A DNA stretch of 64,000 nt from positions 1-64,000 of the forward strand of contig NZ_WOVL01000024.1 in NCBI RefSeq assembly GCF_009737085.1. The letters are read 5' to 3'. The translations under genes and the position numbers were made by a program. Position 1 is the first letter of the stretch, and every line of letters starts with the position of its first letter. Shown one piece after another: positions 16,919 to 25,545 of this stretch. The notes under the pieces are model-generated. The model did no database searches. It had not been told where the DNA came from and saw nothing but the letters and a program-made list of their open reading frames with translations. The stretch is from Paenibacillus sp. NEAU-GSW1 (GTDB taxonomy: Bacteria; Bacillota; Bacilli; Paenibacillales; Paenibacillaceae).

Positions 16919-17755
16919 TTACAATGCGCTGCCGCCATACAGGAAACGATGCTCCCAATGCGTTCCCGCAATGCTTGTAATCTTCACCCCGCCGCTTTCT
17001 TTCGAGTAGGTATGCAATATTTTTCCGTCGCCCAAATAAATTCCGTCATGCGTAATCGTCGCTGTCGACTTATTGACGCCGGAATACGAGCTTGCGCTTG
17101 TCCCTTTGTAAGACATGAAAAACATCAGATCGCCGCGCTTCAATTGCCGCCAATCCGTCACCGCATTGCCTTTGTTCTTCACATATGTTCCTTGACCCCG
17201 CGAATCTGCCGGCAACGTTAAGCCGACCCCGTCGATAAACGATTGCCGAACGAAGTCCGAGCAATCGAATGTCGTCGTTGTGCTGCGGCTTGATCCATAT
17301 TCATAAGGGGTTCCCAAATATTTCATGCCGGCCGCAATGACACTCTCTACCGAGCTGCTTGAAGGCTGCGTTGCAGCTCCGCTGCCGGAGGAACTTCCGG
17401 TCCCTGACGATGACGAGGAAGATGAGGATGAGGAGCCGCTAACTTTTACATATTCCGATTTCGAGCTAATATAGCCGACCGTTCCATTTGAATCCTTTAC
17501 TTGATACCAATAGCTGTTCGGTTGGGATAGTATCGTAACCTGTTCGCCTTTTTTCAAATAACGTATTCGCGAAGCCGAGGTTGATGCAGCAGTACGGAAG
17601 GAAACCGACGATTGGATTGTACCGATAGTTGCTGTGCTTGCCGCTTCTGCCGTTTGAGCGTTCCAAAAAACAGGTGCAGGCACCGATGCCGCGCTAAACA
17701 GTATTGCAGTCGACAGCGCGGTCATCACAAGCTTGGTGCGAATCCTCTTGTTCAT
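16919..17755 (-). CDS. SH3b - NlpC/P60 cell-wall endopeptidase
   Basis: A 278-aa secreted peptidoglycan hydrolase. A signal peptide ends near AEAA (~36-39). An SH3b domain (~45-105; VSFRTAASTSASRIRYLKKG) should bind the wall, a serine-rich linker follows (~107-135), and the NlpC/P60 domain fills the rest. The likely catalytic Cys is C165 in TTFDCSDFVRQSF and the His lies in ITHDGIYLGDG. It would cut gamma-D-Glu-meso-DAP bonds. A good AGGAGG site precedes the ATG. The ~340-base gap upstream (17756-18096) contains a small hairpin (GCGGT/ACCGC, ~17791-17809) followed on the minus strand by TTTTATTTT, which could act as an attenuator. I could not match a ydaO c-di-AMP riboswitch. Confidence 0.93.
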   Translation of the reverse strand: MNKRIRTKLVMTALSTAILFSAASVPAPVFWNAQTAEAASTATIGTIQSSVSFRTAASTSASRIRYLKKGEQVTILSQPNSYWYQVKDSNGTVGYISSKSEYVKVSGSSSSSSSSSSGTGSSSGSGAATQPSSSSVESVIAAGMKYLGTPYEYGSSRSTTTTFDCSDFVRQSFIDGVGLTLPADSRGQGTYVKNKGNAVTDWRQLKRGDLMFFMSYKGTSASSYSGVNKSTATITHDGIYLGDGKILHTYSKESGGVKITSIAGTHWEHRFLYGGSAL

Positions 17756-17913
17756 AGTTGACGCCTCCTATGTTTTTTAAAATAAAAGCTGCGGTCCATT
17801 CGAACCGCTGTCCTCATTGTAAAATCGCAGGAATCGACAGGCATCGACCGATACTCCTAATTGAACTGTTCATGAATATAGGCACATCGAATTAGCAGTC
17901 ATTTCGCGGCAAC

Positions 17914-17948
17914 GCAAAAAAGCGTTCCCTCGAGAGGAACGCTTTTTG
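17914..17948 (-). terminator. Intrinsic terminator, likely for the CDF transporter gene
   Basis: AAAAAGCGTTCC pairs with GGAACGCTTTTT around CTCGAG. It is symmetric, but the only gene ending towards it is the leftward CDF gene, whose stop lies about 150 bases away. Confidence 0.8.
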
Positions 17949-18096
17949 CCGCAACCCTTGTCTCTGCTTTATTTTCACCCGTGTTTTGCCCATGCCGCAC
18001 GCGCCTTCCCGCCGCGATTGGTTATATGCGCCTTTTGCACCAATTTATTGGCCAACAGGAAATCTTGCCAACATTTACATATGGATTATGTCATCC

Positions 18097-18990
18097 TTAT
18101 TTAGAAATTTCATCTAGTTTTTCTAGACCGTGAGGCTCAACATGAACGTGCACGCTCATAATATTATGTTTGTGCTCCAGCTGTTTTTCGATATCATCAC
18201 TGATCTGATGGCTTTCAATGAGCGTCAGCTCCGGGTCGACTCCGACAATAACATCGATCAGCACGTTGCTTCCATGAACGCGGGCTTTCATGTCTTTTAT
18301 CGATTTTACTCCATTCGTCCGTTCCACGGTTGCCCGCAGCGTCGACAGCTCATTGGCGTCAAAGCCGTCCGTCAGCGCATGGGTGGAGCTGTAAAAAATG
18401 CTCCATGCCGTCTTGCATATAATGAGGCCAACGACAACCGCCGCAACCGGATCGAGCCACGGCATGCCGAACTGCGCGCCGATTATGCCGACTGCGGCGC
18501 CGATGCTGACGAGCGCGTCTGATAAATTGTCCTTAGCTGCCGCCATCAGCGCCTGGTTATTAATCCGGTTAGCGAGCCGGCGGTTATACATGTAGACGAC
18601 TGCCATACAAGCAGCCGCAAACAAAGCCACCCATGCCGACGATAGCGATGGAGCATGTCTCTCGCTGGAGAACAGGCTGCCTCCTGCTGTAATCAATACT
18701 TGAATGCCTACCGTCGCCATAATAAAAGAAGCGATCAGGGCAGCGATCGTCTCCGCCCGAAAATGGCCATACGCGTGATCCTTATCCGGCGGCTTTTGCG
18801 AAATGCGCAAGCCGATCAATACGGCGGCCGAAGCAACGATGTCCGTCAAATTGTTGAAACCGTCAGCGACGAGCGCTCCTGAGGCAAACCAATACCCCGC
18901 GACAAGCTTTATGGCCGAAAGCGCCAAATAGGCGCCGATACTGACCCAGGCCCCTTTTTCGCCCTGCCTGATTTCTTCGTACTGATTCAG
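18097..18990 (-). CDS. Cation diffusion facilitator (metal/H+ antiporter), likely CUG start
   Basis: A CDF-family exporter of divalent cations such as Zn, Mn or Fe. About six membrane segments are present, with metal-site acidic residues in GALVADGFNNLTDI and a matching DNLSDALVS, and the conserved DHAYGHFRAE loop. The cytoplasmic C-terminal domain carries several His (HKHNIMSVHVHVEPHG). The first ATG/GTG/TTG is TTG at 18927 (276 aa), but that cuts into the first membrane helix. The frame stays open to a CTG at 18990 that gives LNQYEEIRQGEKGAWVS, matching the usual family N-terminus, with GAGGGA 6 bases before it. I therefore propose a CUG start (297 aa). The metal cannot be read. Confidence 0.85.
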   Translation of the reverse strand: MNQYEEIRQGEKGAWVSIGAYLALSAIKLVAGYWFASGALVADGFNNLTDIVASAAVLIGLRISQKPPDKDHAYGHFRAETIAALIASFIMATVGIQVLITAGGSLFSSERHAPSLSSAWVALFAAACMAVVYMYNRRLANRINNQALMAAAKDNLSDALVSIGAAVGIIGAQFGMPWLDPVAAVVVGLIICKTAWSIFYSSTHALTDGFDANELSTLRATVERTNGVKSIKDMKARVHGSNVLIDVIVGVDPELTLIESHQISDDIEKQLEHKHNIMSVHVHVEPHGLEKLDEISK

Positions 18991-19125
18991 CGCGCGTCCC
19001 TCTCTCTCGTTTCATTTCCTATTAACGAAATTTATACTTTATTATATTTGACCAAATCCAAGTGAGTCTAGAGAAACAGTGTTTACCTCAGGCGCACTTT
19101 TATGCATACATGCAACAATTAATAA

Positions 19126-19134
19126 TGGTATAAT
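19126..19134 (+). promoter_or_regulatory. Extended -10 promoter of the chemoreceptor gene
   Basis: TGGTATAAT is a perfect -10 hexamer with the TGN extension, about 60 bases before the start codon. No good -35 is visible, as is usual for extended -10 promoters. I see no sigma-D type motif. Confidence 0.55.
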
Positions 19135-19192
19135 ATGACTCACGGCCTAATTCGAGATTGATTTATAGATAATAAGGGGGATATTCGGCTTC

Positions 19193-20908
19193 ATGTTCAC
19201 GAACAGTTTGCTTGCAAGAATGTTTATCTTTTTCTCCAGCTTGCTGCTGGCGGGCGGCGCAGTACTTGGAATCACGATTTACAATTCGTCCTCAGCGCTC
19301 GTCGAAAGCTCAATGGGCATGCAAGCGAAAGCGGTTGCAGAGAACGCCCTCAGCCTTATCGACCTTGAAGACTACTCCAGTTTAAACGCAAACTCCGGCG
19401 AAACCGAATATTATAGCAAGCTGCGCGAGCAGCTCAATTCCATTCGCGAAGCAAACGGTTTGAAGTATTTGTATACGCTCAGCCATTCGGATGAGCTTGG
19501 CTACTACTATGTTGTAGACGGCGCTCCGCAGGACGTTGCAGAGGATGATTTCTCGCCGATCGGCACAGTCGAAGACAATGCCTACCCCGGCATGATTAAA
19601 GCGTTTGCCGAAGGCTCTTCGCAAGTAGGCGAGCTTTCTAAGGATGAATACGGCGCGACGATCACGGCCTATGTTCCCATTGTTGCGAAAGACGGCAAGC
19701 TGCTCGGCGTCATCGGAGCAGATTTGGACGCAACAGCCGTCTACGAGCTGATGAGCTCGAACCGCATTACGATGATTTGGACGGCGCTGGCTATTTTCCT
19801 GATCAGCTTGCTGCTCATTTATTTGCTCGCCCGCTATTTGACCCATCCGTTGAAAAAGCTGAAAACGCAGGTCGCCAAAGTCGGCGAAGGCGATATGACC
19901 GTTGCAGTGGAACTCAAACGCGGCGACGAAGTAGGACAGCTAGCAGACGCGTTCCGCAAGCTGGTAGCTGATACGCGCGAGGTCATCCAAGGCATCCGCG
20001 ACAGCTCCGACAAGCTGTTGACAGCAGCCGAGGGCGTGTCCTTAAATGCGCGCAGCACGGCTGCCGAAAGCACCTCGATCTCCGGAGGCATCCAGGAGGC
20101 AGCGCAAGGCGCAAGCGCGCAAGTGATGCGCTCCTCGGAAGTTGCCGCGGCAATGGAGGAAGTAACGATTAGCATGCAGCATATCGCGCAATCGACTTCG
20201 ATCGTTGCCAACGTATCCCAGCAAACGGCAGATAATGCCGTTCAAGGATCGGCAGCCATTGATGCAGCCGTAGCGCGGATGGAAGCGATTCAGACGTCCT
20301 CTTCACGCGTTGCAGCAGCTGCATATTCGCTTGAAAACTATTCGGAGCAGATCGGCGGAATCGTCTCCATGATGGCTGATATCGCGACGCAAACGAATCT
20401 GCTTGCATTAAACGCAGGCATAGAGGCTGCCAGAGCCGGCGAGAACGGGCGAGGCTTCGCTGTCGTCGCGAGCGAAGTTCGGAAGCTCGCTACACAGTCG
20501 CAGCAGTCGTCGCAGCAAGTGAGCGAGCTTATTGAAGCGATCGTCCGTCAGACAGCCGAGCTAACAGAAACGATGTCGGCGAGTACCCGTGATATTGAAT
20601 CCGGCATGGTTACGGTTAAAGAAGCCGGCCAAGCCTTCGCTATTATCCGCCAAGGCTTGGAGAAAATTAACGAGCGGCTGCATGACGTATCCGCCGCTTC
20701 CGAGCAGCTGTCAGCCGGTTCGGAGGAAGTATCGGCCTCCGTCGAAGATATGGATTCCATCTCGCGCAAATTCGCCGAACGGTTCGAGCAGATCGCTCAC
20801 TCCTCCAACACGCAGCTTGCTGCGATGAATGAGGTGAGCGCATCCTCCGAATCCATACGGCTCATGTCCGGCCACTTGAATACGCTGATCGGCCGCTTTA
20901 AAGTGTAA
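19193..20908 (+). CDS. Methyl-accepting chemotaxis protein
   Basis: A 571-aa chemoreceptor. Membrane helix 1 lies at ~8-30 and helix 2 at ~190-210 ([19 protein letters not shown]). Between them is a Cache-like sensor domain (~35-185) with YYYVVDGAP and [17 protein letters not shown] domain (~210-265) and a cytoplasmic coiled coil follow, with the highly conserved signalling tip [21 protein letters not shown]. The C-terminus lacks a CheR-binding pentapeptide. The ligand is unknown. GGGGG lies 12 bases before the ATG, a little far. It is divergent from the CDF exporter and stands alone. Confidence 0.95.
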   Translation: MFTNSLLARMFIFFSSLLLAGGAVLGITIYNSSSALVESSMGMQAKAVAENALSLIDLEDYSSLNANSGETEYYSKLREQLNSIREANGLKYLYTLSHSDELGYYYVVDGAPQDVAEDDFSPIGTVEDNAYPGMIKAFAEGSSQVGELSKDEYGATITAYVPIVAKDGKLLGVIGADLDATAVYELMSSNRITMIWTALAIFLISLLLIYLLARYLTHPLKKLKTQVAKVGEGDMTVAVELKRGDEVGQLADAFRKLVADTREVIQGIRDSSDKLLTAAEGVSLNARSTAAESTSISGGIQEAAQGASAQVMRSSEVAAAMEEVTISMQHIAQSTSIVANVSQQTADNAVQGSAAIDAAVARMEAIQTSSSRVAAAAYSLENYSEQIGGIVSMMADIATQTNLLALNAGIEAARAGENGRGFAVVASEVRKLATQSQQSSQQVSELIEAIVRQTAELTETMSASTRDIESGMVTVKEAGQAFAIIRQGLEKINERLHDVSAASEQLSAGSEEVSASVEDMDSISRKFAERFEQIAHSSNTQLAAMNEVSASSESIRLMSGHLNTLIGRFKV

Positions 20909-20949
20909 TGTTAAGCTATTGGGAACGGGAACAGGTAATCGTTCATTTC

Positions 20950-21165
20950 CCGAAATAGCGAAGCAGGTTCGCTGAATAACGAACACAATTTCGCTATATA
21001 GCGAGTTTAACTGCAGTTAGAGTAGAATAAGGAACCGATCTGCGCTATTTGCGAACGAACGTTCACGAATAGCGTAGATCGGTTCTCTATCTGTTTCAGG
21101 CAACTCCAACCTTGCTCCAATAGCGAACTTGGCTTCGCAATATAGCGAGTCAGATTCGCTGTATT
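20950..21165. repeat. Palindrome array of AGCGAA / TTCGCT half-sites, island 2
   Basis: Half-sites recur in the gap after the chemoreceptor: TTCGCT-type sites start at 20968 and 20990 (22 bp apart) and at 21134 and 21155 (21 bp apart), interleaved with AGCGAA-type partners. The spacing matches islands 1 and 3. No gene is present in this ~350-base gap. Confidence 0.75.
21032..21085. repeat. Long inverted repeat within island 2
   Basis: The arms 21032-21057 and 21060-21085 are 26 bases each, pair with only three mismatches and leave a 2-base loop. The left arm starts GAACCGATCT and the right arm ends AGATCGGTTC. There is no U-run, so it is not an ordinary terminator. Confidence 0.8.
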
Positions 21166-21209
21166 TTCACAAATCAGTGCGAACCGGCAAAAACCATCCC
21201 TCAAAATAA

Positions 21210-21255
21210 CGAAAGAGGCTGTCTCATCAAACGTTGAGACAGCCTCTTTCGTTAT
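21210..21255 (-). terminator. Intrinsic terminator of the ABC-F gene
   Basis: GAAAGAGGCTGTCTCA pairs with TGAGACAGCCTCTTTC. On the minus strand it follows the ABC-F stop codon by a few bases and leads into GTTATTTTG. Confidence 0.88.
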
Positions 21256-21258
21256 TTA

Positions 21259-22878
21259 TTAAACCGCGTACATACGCTCGCGGAGCGCTTTAATTTCGTC
21301 GCTCTCCAGGTACTCGTCGTACGTCATCATCCGGTCGATCAGACCGTTTGGCGTAATTTCCATAATGCGGTTCGCGATCGTTTGTACGAACTGATGGTCA
21401 TGCGACGTGAACAGAACCGTACAATCGGTATCCGTCAAACCGTTGTTGAGCGCTGTAATCGACTCGAGATCCAAGTGGTTGGTAGGCTCGTCGAGAATAA
21501 ACGTATTCGCGCCGCTGAGCATAATTTTGGACAGCATGCAGCGAACTTTCTCGCCCCCGGACAATACGCTTGCTTTCTTCATCGCGTCGTCGCCGGAGAA
21601 CAGCATGCGGCCGAGGAAACCGCGGATGAACGTTTCGTCCGGGTCCTTCGAATACTGACGCAGCCATTCAACAAGGTTCAGCTCAACGCCGTCGAAGTAA
21701 GGCGCGTTGTCTTTCGGGAAGTAGCCTTGAGTCGTCGTTACGCCCCATTGGTACGAGCCCGCATCCGGCTCCAGCTCGCCCATCAGCAGCTGGAACAGAA
21801 CCGTTTTCGGCAGTCCGTTCGGTCCAACGAAAGCGATTTTGTCGCCTTTGTTGATCGTCAGCGTCAAGTTGTCGATCACTTTCTCGCCGTCGATCGATTT
21901 CGTCAGTCCTTCTACGAGCAGCAGCGATTTGCCGGCTTCACGCTCGCCTTTGAACAGAATAAACGGATATTTACGGTTCGACGGACGAATGTCGTCAAGC
22001 GTAATTTTGTCGAGGAGCTTCTTACGGGAAGTTGCTTGCTTCGACTTTGATTTGTTGGCGCTGAAACGTTGAATAAACGCTTGCAGCTCCTTGATTTTGT
22101 CTTCCTTCTTCTTGTTCTCGCCGCGCTGCAACGCGAGCGCCAGCTGGCTCGACTCGTACCAGAAGTCGTAGTTGCCGACGTACATCTGGATTTTGCCGAA
22201 GTCGATATCCGCGATATGCGTACATACCGTATTCAAGAAGTGCCGGTCATGGCTGACAACGACGACAGTGCCTTCGTAACGGGACAAGAAATCTTCCAGC
22301 CAGCGGATCGATTCGATGTCCAAATGGTTGGTAGGCTCATCGAGGAGCAGAATGTTCGGATCGCCGAACAACGCTTGCGCCAGCAGGACGCGGACTTTCT
22401 CGTTGCCGCCCAGCTCCGACATTTTCTTATCGTGCAAATCTGGCGTAATGCCAAGGCCGTTCAGCATCTCAGCCGCTTGCGACTCCGCTTCCCAGCCGTT
22501 CATTTCAGCGAATTCCGCTTCCAGCTCGCCTGCGCGCATGCCGTCCTCGTCGGTAAAGTCCGCTTTAGCGTAAAGCGTATCTTTCTCCTTCATGACGTCA
22601 TACAGCTTCTTATGTCCCATGATGACCGTTTCCAATACAACGAAATCATCGTATTCGTAATGGTTCTGTTTCAGCACGGCAAGACGCTCGCCCGGAGTAA
22701 TATGAACTTCGCCGTTCGTTTGCTCGACTTCGCCGGACAATATTTTTAGAAACGTCGATTTGCCGGCGCCGTTCGCGCCGATCAAGCCGTAGCAGTTGCC
22801 TGGCGTAAACTTAATATTTACATCTTCAAAAAGCGCGCGCTTCCCAAAGCGAAGCGTTATGCCACTTGTACTAATCAT
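21259..22878 (-). CDS. ABC-F family ATPase (YkpA/YbiT-like)
   Basis: A 539-aa soluble protein with two ABC ATPase domains and no membrane part, as in the ABC-F translation-factor family. Domain 1 has Walker A GANGAGKST, signature LGGNEKVR and Walker B LLLDEPTNHLDI. A charged linker (~240-300) joins domain 2, which has signature LSGGEKVR and FILDEPTNHLDL. Its second P-loop reads GPNGLPKT: the Gly before Lys is Pro, so nucleotide binding there may be weak. Degenerate second P-loops occur in YkpA-type members as I recall. ABC-F proteins act at the ribosomal E site; some give antibiotic resistance, but YkpA types are not known for that. ATG at 22878 is chosen because the fold begins there. Confidence 0.9.
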   Translation of the reverse strand: MISTSGITLRFGKRALFEDVNIKFTPGNCYGLIGANGAGKSTFLKILSGEVEQTNGEVHITPGERLAVLKQNHYEYDDFVVLETVIMGHKKLYDVMKEKDTLYAKADFTDEDGMRAGELEAEFAEMNGWEAESQAAEMLNGLGITPDLHDKKMSELGGNEKVRVLLAQALFGDPNILLLDEPTNHLDIESIRWLEDFLSRYEGTVVVVSHDRHFLNTVCTHIADIDFGKIQMYVGNYDFWYESSQLALALQRGENKKKEDKIKELQAFIQRFSANKSKSKQATSRKKLLDKITLDDIRPSNRKYPFILFKGEREAGKSLLLVEGLTKSIDGEKVIDNLTLTINKGDKIAFVGPNGLPKTVLFQLLMGELEPDAGSYQWGVTTTQGYFPKDNAPYFDGVELNLVEWLRQYSKDPDETFIRGFLGRMLFSGDDAMKKASVLSGGEKVRCMLSKIMLSGANTFILDEPTNHLDLESITALNNGLTDTDCTVLFTSHDHQFVQTIANRIMEITPNGLIDRMMTYDEYLESDEIKALRERMYAV

Positions 22879-22992
22879 TGTTCGCAACCCGTCCTTCTCT
22901 TCCATACTCAAATATTCTCGCACTATTATATCACAGTCTTCACCGGAAACGAACGCCGTAATCCGCTTTTTAGGCGAAAAAGATCGCTTACG

Positions 22993-23595
22993 CTATTCCG
23001 GCGTGGCCGCCGATCCTGCCGAACGATCCGCTGAAGCATGCAGCCGGCTGCTTCGGCTCGCACGAAAAACAAGAACAGCGCTCACTCCATACAATAACGC
23101 GCTCGCATAAAACAAAGCGTTGATCGTCAGCCAGTCGATCAAATAGCCGCCGGCGATAACGGCAAAACCGGACGCAATCGTCGTCCAGAAATGATAAGAG
23201 CCGATTGCCGCGCCTCTTGATCCGGGCTCCGTATTGTCGGCTAACAGCAGCCGCTCGCTCATTTTTTGCATGGCGCCGCATGCGCCCATCAGCAGCTGCA
23301 AAGCTAATACAGCCACATAGGACAGCACCCACGGAAATACCAGCATCGATGCCATCATGCCAAACGAGCTTAGCAGCAAAATACGCGGGCTGTGCTTATC
23401 AAGCTTCGGCCCGAGCCATTGCGACGCGACAGCCGAACTAATCGTAAATACAGCAAAGGCCAGACCGTACTTCGAAAAGCTGTTGCCTAAGTTTTTAAGA
23501 AAAAGCAAGTAATAAGGATAGATCATGCCGACGGCTAACGTCACGATGCTCTGGGATCGAATCAGCCATTTCATATTCATCGGGCGAATTACCAC
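22993..23595 (-). CDS. Half-size MFS-type membrane protein
   Basis: A 200-aa hydrophobic protein with about six membrane segments, half the usual 12-helix MFS fold. SQWLGPKLDKHSPR resembles the MFS loop 2-3 motif. The reading frame looks intact, with a normal charged tail, so it is probably a genuine short member that would dimerise rather than a truncation; I cannot exclude a deletion. GTG at 23595 overlaps the end of the upstream DinB-like gene (stop at 23589); ATG at 23580 is an alternative. The two, and the FAD gene before them, form a leftward cluster. No substrate can be named. Confidence 0.7.
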   Translation of the reverse strand: MVIRPMNMKWLIRSQSIVTLAVGMIYPYYLLFLKNLGNSFSKYGLAFAVFTISSAVASQWLGPKLDKHSPRILLLSSFGMMASMLVFPWVLSYVAVLALQLLMGACGAMQKMSERLLLADNTEPGSRGAAIGSYHFWTTIASGFAVIAGGYLIDWLTINALFYASALLYGVSAVLVFRASRSSRLHASADRSAGSAATPE

Positions 23596-24110
23596 CCTTG
23601 CCTTTTTTTAAGCGAAGTGATTTGCGCGATGTGATGGCGTCCGTGCCAAGCAAACCGCTGAAGCGCTTCATATAAAGTCATTGTTCCATATGAAGGACTA
23701 ACGACCGTCTTGTCGAGCTCCGACAGGCTCAAGCTGCGAAATAACGCCGTTAACCTTCCGCGCAGCCCTTCCAGCATATGCAGCGAATGCTCGACCGGCA
23801 TATTATAATCAGCCAGCTCCGCCCACAGATTTTCCCGATAACTGCTTGCCGTCGGCGCATCCTCAGTAAGGCCCCGCTTGAAACGAAGCGTCGCGTTCAT
23901 ATCGTTGTCGGCTAGATGATGCACAACCTGCCGGACGGTCCAGCCGCCCGGACGATACGGCGTATTCAATTGCTCCTCCGTAAGCCCCTTTATCGTGCTG
24001 CGCAGCACTTCCGGCATTTGCGCGATTTCCTCAATCCATTGCTTCCGATGCTCCGATGTAGGGTTAGCAACTGCTTCGAATTTTCCAAGCGGATAACGCA
24101 AATCTTCCAT
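23589..24110 (-). CDS. YfiT-like DinB-fold protein (putative bacillithiol transferase)
   Basis: A 173-aa DinB-fold protein. Motifs WTVRQVVHHLADNDMNATL and FAWHGRHHIAQI supply the three metal-binding His typical of YfiT. YfiT of B. subtilis was first called a metal-dependent hydrolase; related DinB proteins such as FosB/BstA-type enzymes transfer bacillithiol. Activity here is inferred. GGAGG lies 8 bases before the ATG and within the last codons of the upstream FAD gene frame (stop 24114-24116), so translation was probably coupled before that gene's frameshift. A bacilliredoxin elsewhere in the window is consistent with a bacillithiol-using cell. Confidence 0.85.
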   Translation of the reverse strand: MEDLRYPLGKFEAVANPTSEHRKQWIEEIAQMPEVLRSTIKGLTEEQLNTPYRPGGWTVRQVVHHLADNDMNATLRFKRGLTEDAPTASSYRENLWAELADYNMPVEHSLHMLEGLRGRLTALFRSLSLSELDKTVVSPSYGTMTLYEALQRFAWHGRHHIAQITSLKKRQGW

Positions 24111-24113
24111 CTC

Positions 24114-25245
24114 TCATTCCTCCGTCTTTAGCAAATAGTTTTCATAAAAGTAGTTCATAAACAGTCCGTCCGGATCGTACAGCTCCTTCTTTTGCCGGAA
24201 CAGCTCGTAGTTTGGATACGCCTGCTGAAACTGTTCTACGCTCGGATAGGCGAAACTTCCACGCCGCGCGCATCGCATTGTTTCGGGTAATTAGCTCCCC
24301 GGATTGTTCTGTAAAAAACCGCGTCTGCAAATCCCACATCATCGTTTTTCCCCAATCCGTCGAACGATTCAACTGGAACAACAGCTTGCCGGGCGCTACC
24401 CATGGTTCTCGCATAGACAATTTGTTATACGCTTGCAGTGATCCCTCTCCTTCTGCAAGGCCGTAGTTTTTCGCGAACATTTCAGTCAGGTAGCTGTCAG
24501 GGGCTACGGACAAACGAGCGATATGCATGCGGATCCCCGGATCGGCGGCCACTTTTTGCTGAAAATAGGCTTTATAGTCCTCCGTTGCCATCGTTTCTGT
24601 CGTCACGCTGTATAGCTCGTCATCCGTCAAAGACAGCGTCACGTCCAAAATAATGCCAAACAGCCCATAACCGCCAAGCGCCAACGGGAACAGCTCGGCG
24701 TTCTCCTCGCGGCTGACTGTTTTCACTTGTCCATCTGCCATAAGCAGTCTAAAGGATTCCACGCTTTTAATCATGGAGCCGTTACGAATATCCCGGCCGT
24801 GTGCGTTAATGCTGATCGAACCGCCTACCGTGAACGTATTTTGCGATTGCATCGTCTTCACCGCCAAGCCGTAGCGGTTGGCTTTATCTTGAATTTGCTC
24901 CCAGGTCACGCCGGACTGTACCGTAATCGTCTTCCGTTCCGTATCCAAATTGAGAATGCGGTTATAGGCGGTCATATCGACCACAATGCCGTCTTTGTAG
25001 TAAGTGTGTCCGCCCTGGCTGTGGCGCTGGCCGGCAATGGACACCGTCAGCCCCTTGTCCTTCGCTTCCTTCAGCAGCTTGACGAGCTGCGCTTCTTCTT
25101 TCCCCGCGACGACCCGCTCCACCTTGACCGGATGCAGCCGGCTATAATCGGTCACCAGATACGGGTCCTGGTCGACGGCTGATGTGCGGACGAAGCTGTA
25201 AATGCTTAGCGCCACCAACAGAAGCAGCGCCGCCGTTTTTTTCAT
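24114..25245 (-). pseudogene. FAD-binding oxidoreductase, frameshifted near its C-terminus
   Basis: A vanillyl-alcohol-oxidase type flavoenzyme (L-gulonolactone/arabinonolactone oxidase-like). The N-terminus has one hydrophobic segment (KKTAALLLLVALSIYSF). FAD-binding motifs are VSIAGQRHSQGGHTYY and NTFTVGGSISINAHGRDI. The main frame runs to about 24255 and then loses homology-like character, stopping at 24142. Another minus frame takes over with YPSVEQFQQAYPNYELF and ends YDPDGLFMNYFYENYL..., a typical family C-terminus, stopping at 24114. Frame arithmetic fits one extra T in the TTT at 24253-24255. Either the gene is broken or this is a sequencing error. ATG at 25245 is chosen; the frame further upstream only reads through repeats. 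Confidence 0.85.
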
Positions 25246-25306
25246 CCCCGGCTTCAACGCCTTCTCAACTCCCACTGTTTCCGTACATACGCATCGTGTA
25301 CCGCAA

Positions 25307-25402
25307 AATAACGGAACAAAGTTTAACAAAGTTCCGTTATTTCGCCAAATCCCTACCTTCGACACGGAATAGCGGAACAAAGTTAACAAAGTTCCGTTAT
25401 TC
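25307..25402. repeat. Twin palindromes upstream of the FAD gene
   Basis: Two near-identical imperfect palindromes, 25307-25341 and about 25367-25402. Each has arms like AAYRGCGGAAC / GTTCCGTTATT around AAAGTT(T)AACAAA (arms AATAACGGAAC in copy 1, GAATAGCGGAAC in copy 2). They fill much of the ~300-base gap between the FAD gene and the Gfo/Idh/MocA gene. No gene or clear terminator is visible in the rest of the gap. Confidence 0.8.
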
Positions 25403-25545
25403 CGCCCACCCCCGCAGCAGCAACGCCTGCTGTGGCCGTCCTTCGGCGGCAAAAAAGCTCCCAACAGGCATCGTCGATATCTTATACCTGATTGAGAGCT
25501 TCATCTCTTAACGCAATTCTATCTTTAGCTCGAAAAAGCCAACAG

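Noticed and set aside
17756..17913. c-di-AMP (ydaO) riboswitch before the NlpC/P60 gene
   Set aside because: Such riboswitches often precede wall hydrolase genes, but the conserved core could not be found; only a small hairpin with a U-rich tail is present.
21382..22749. Long frames antisense to the ABC-F gene
   Set aside because: The ABC-F protein accounts for the region; these are low-complexity shadows.
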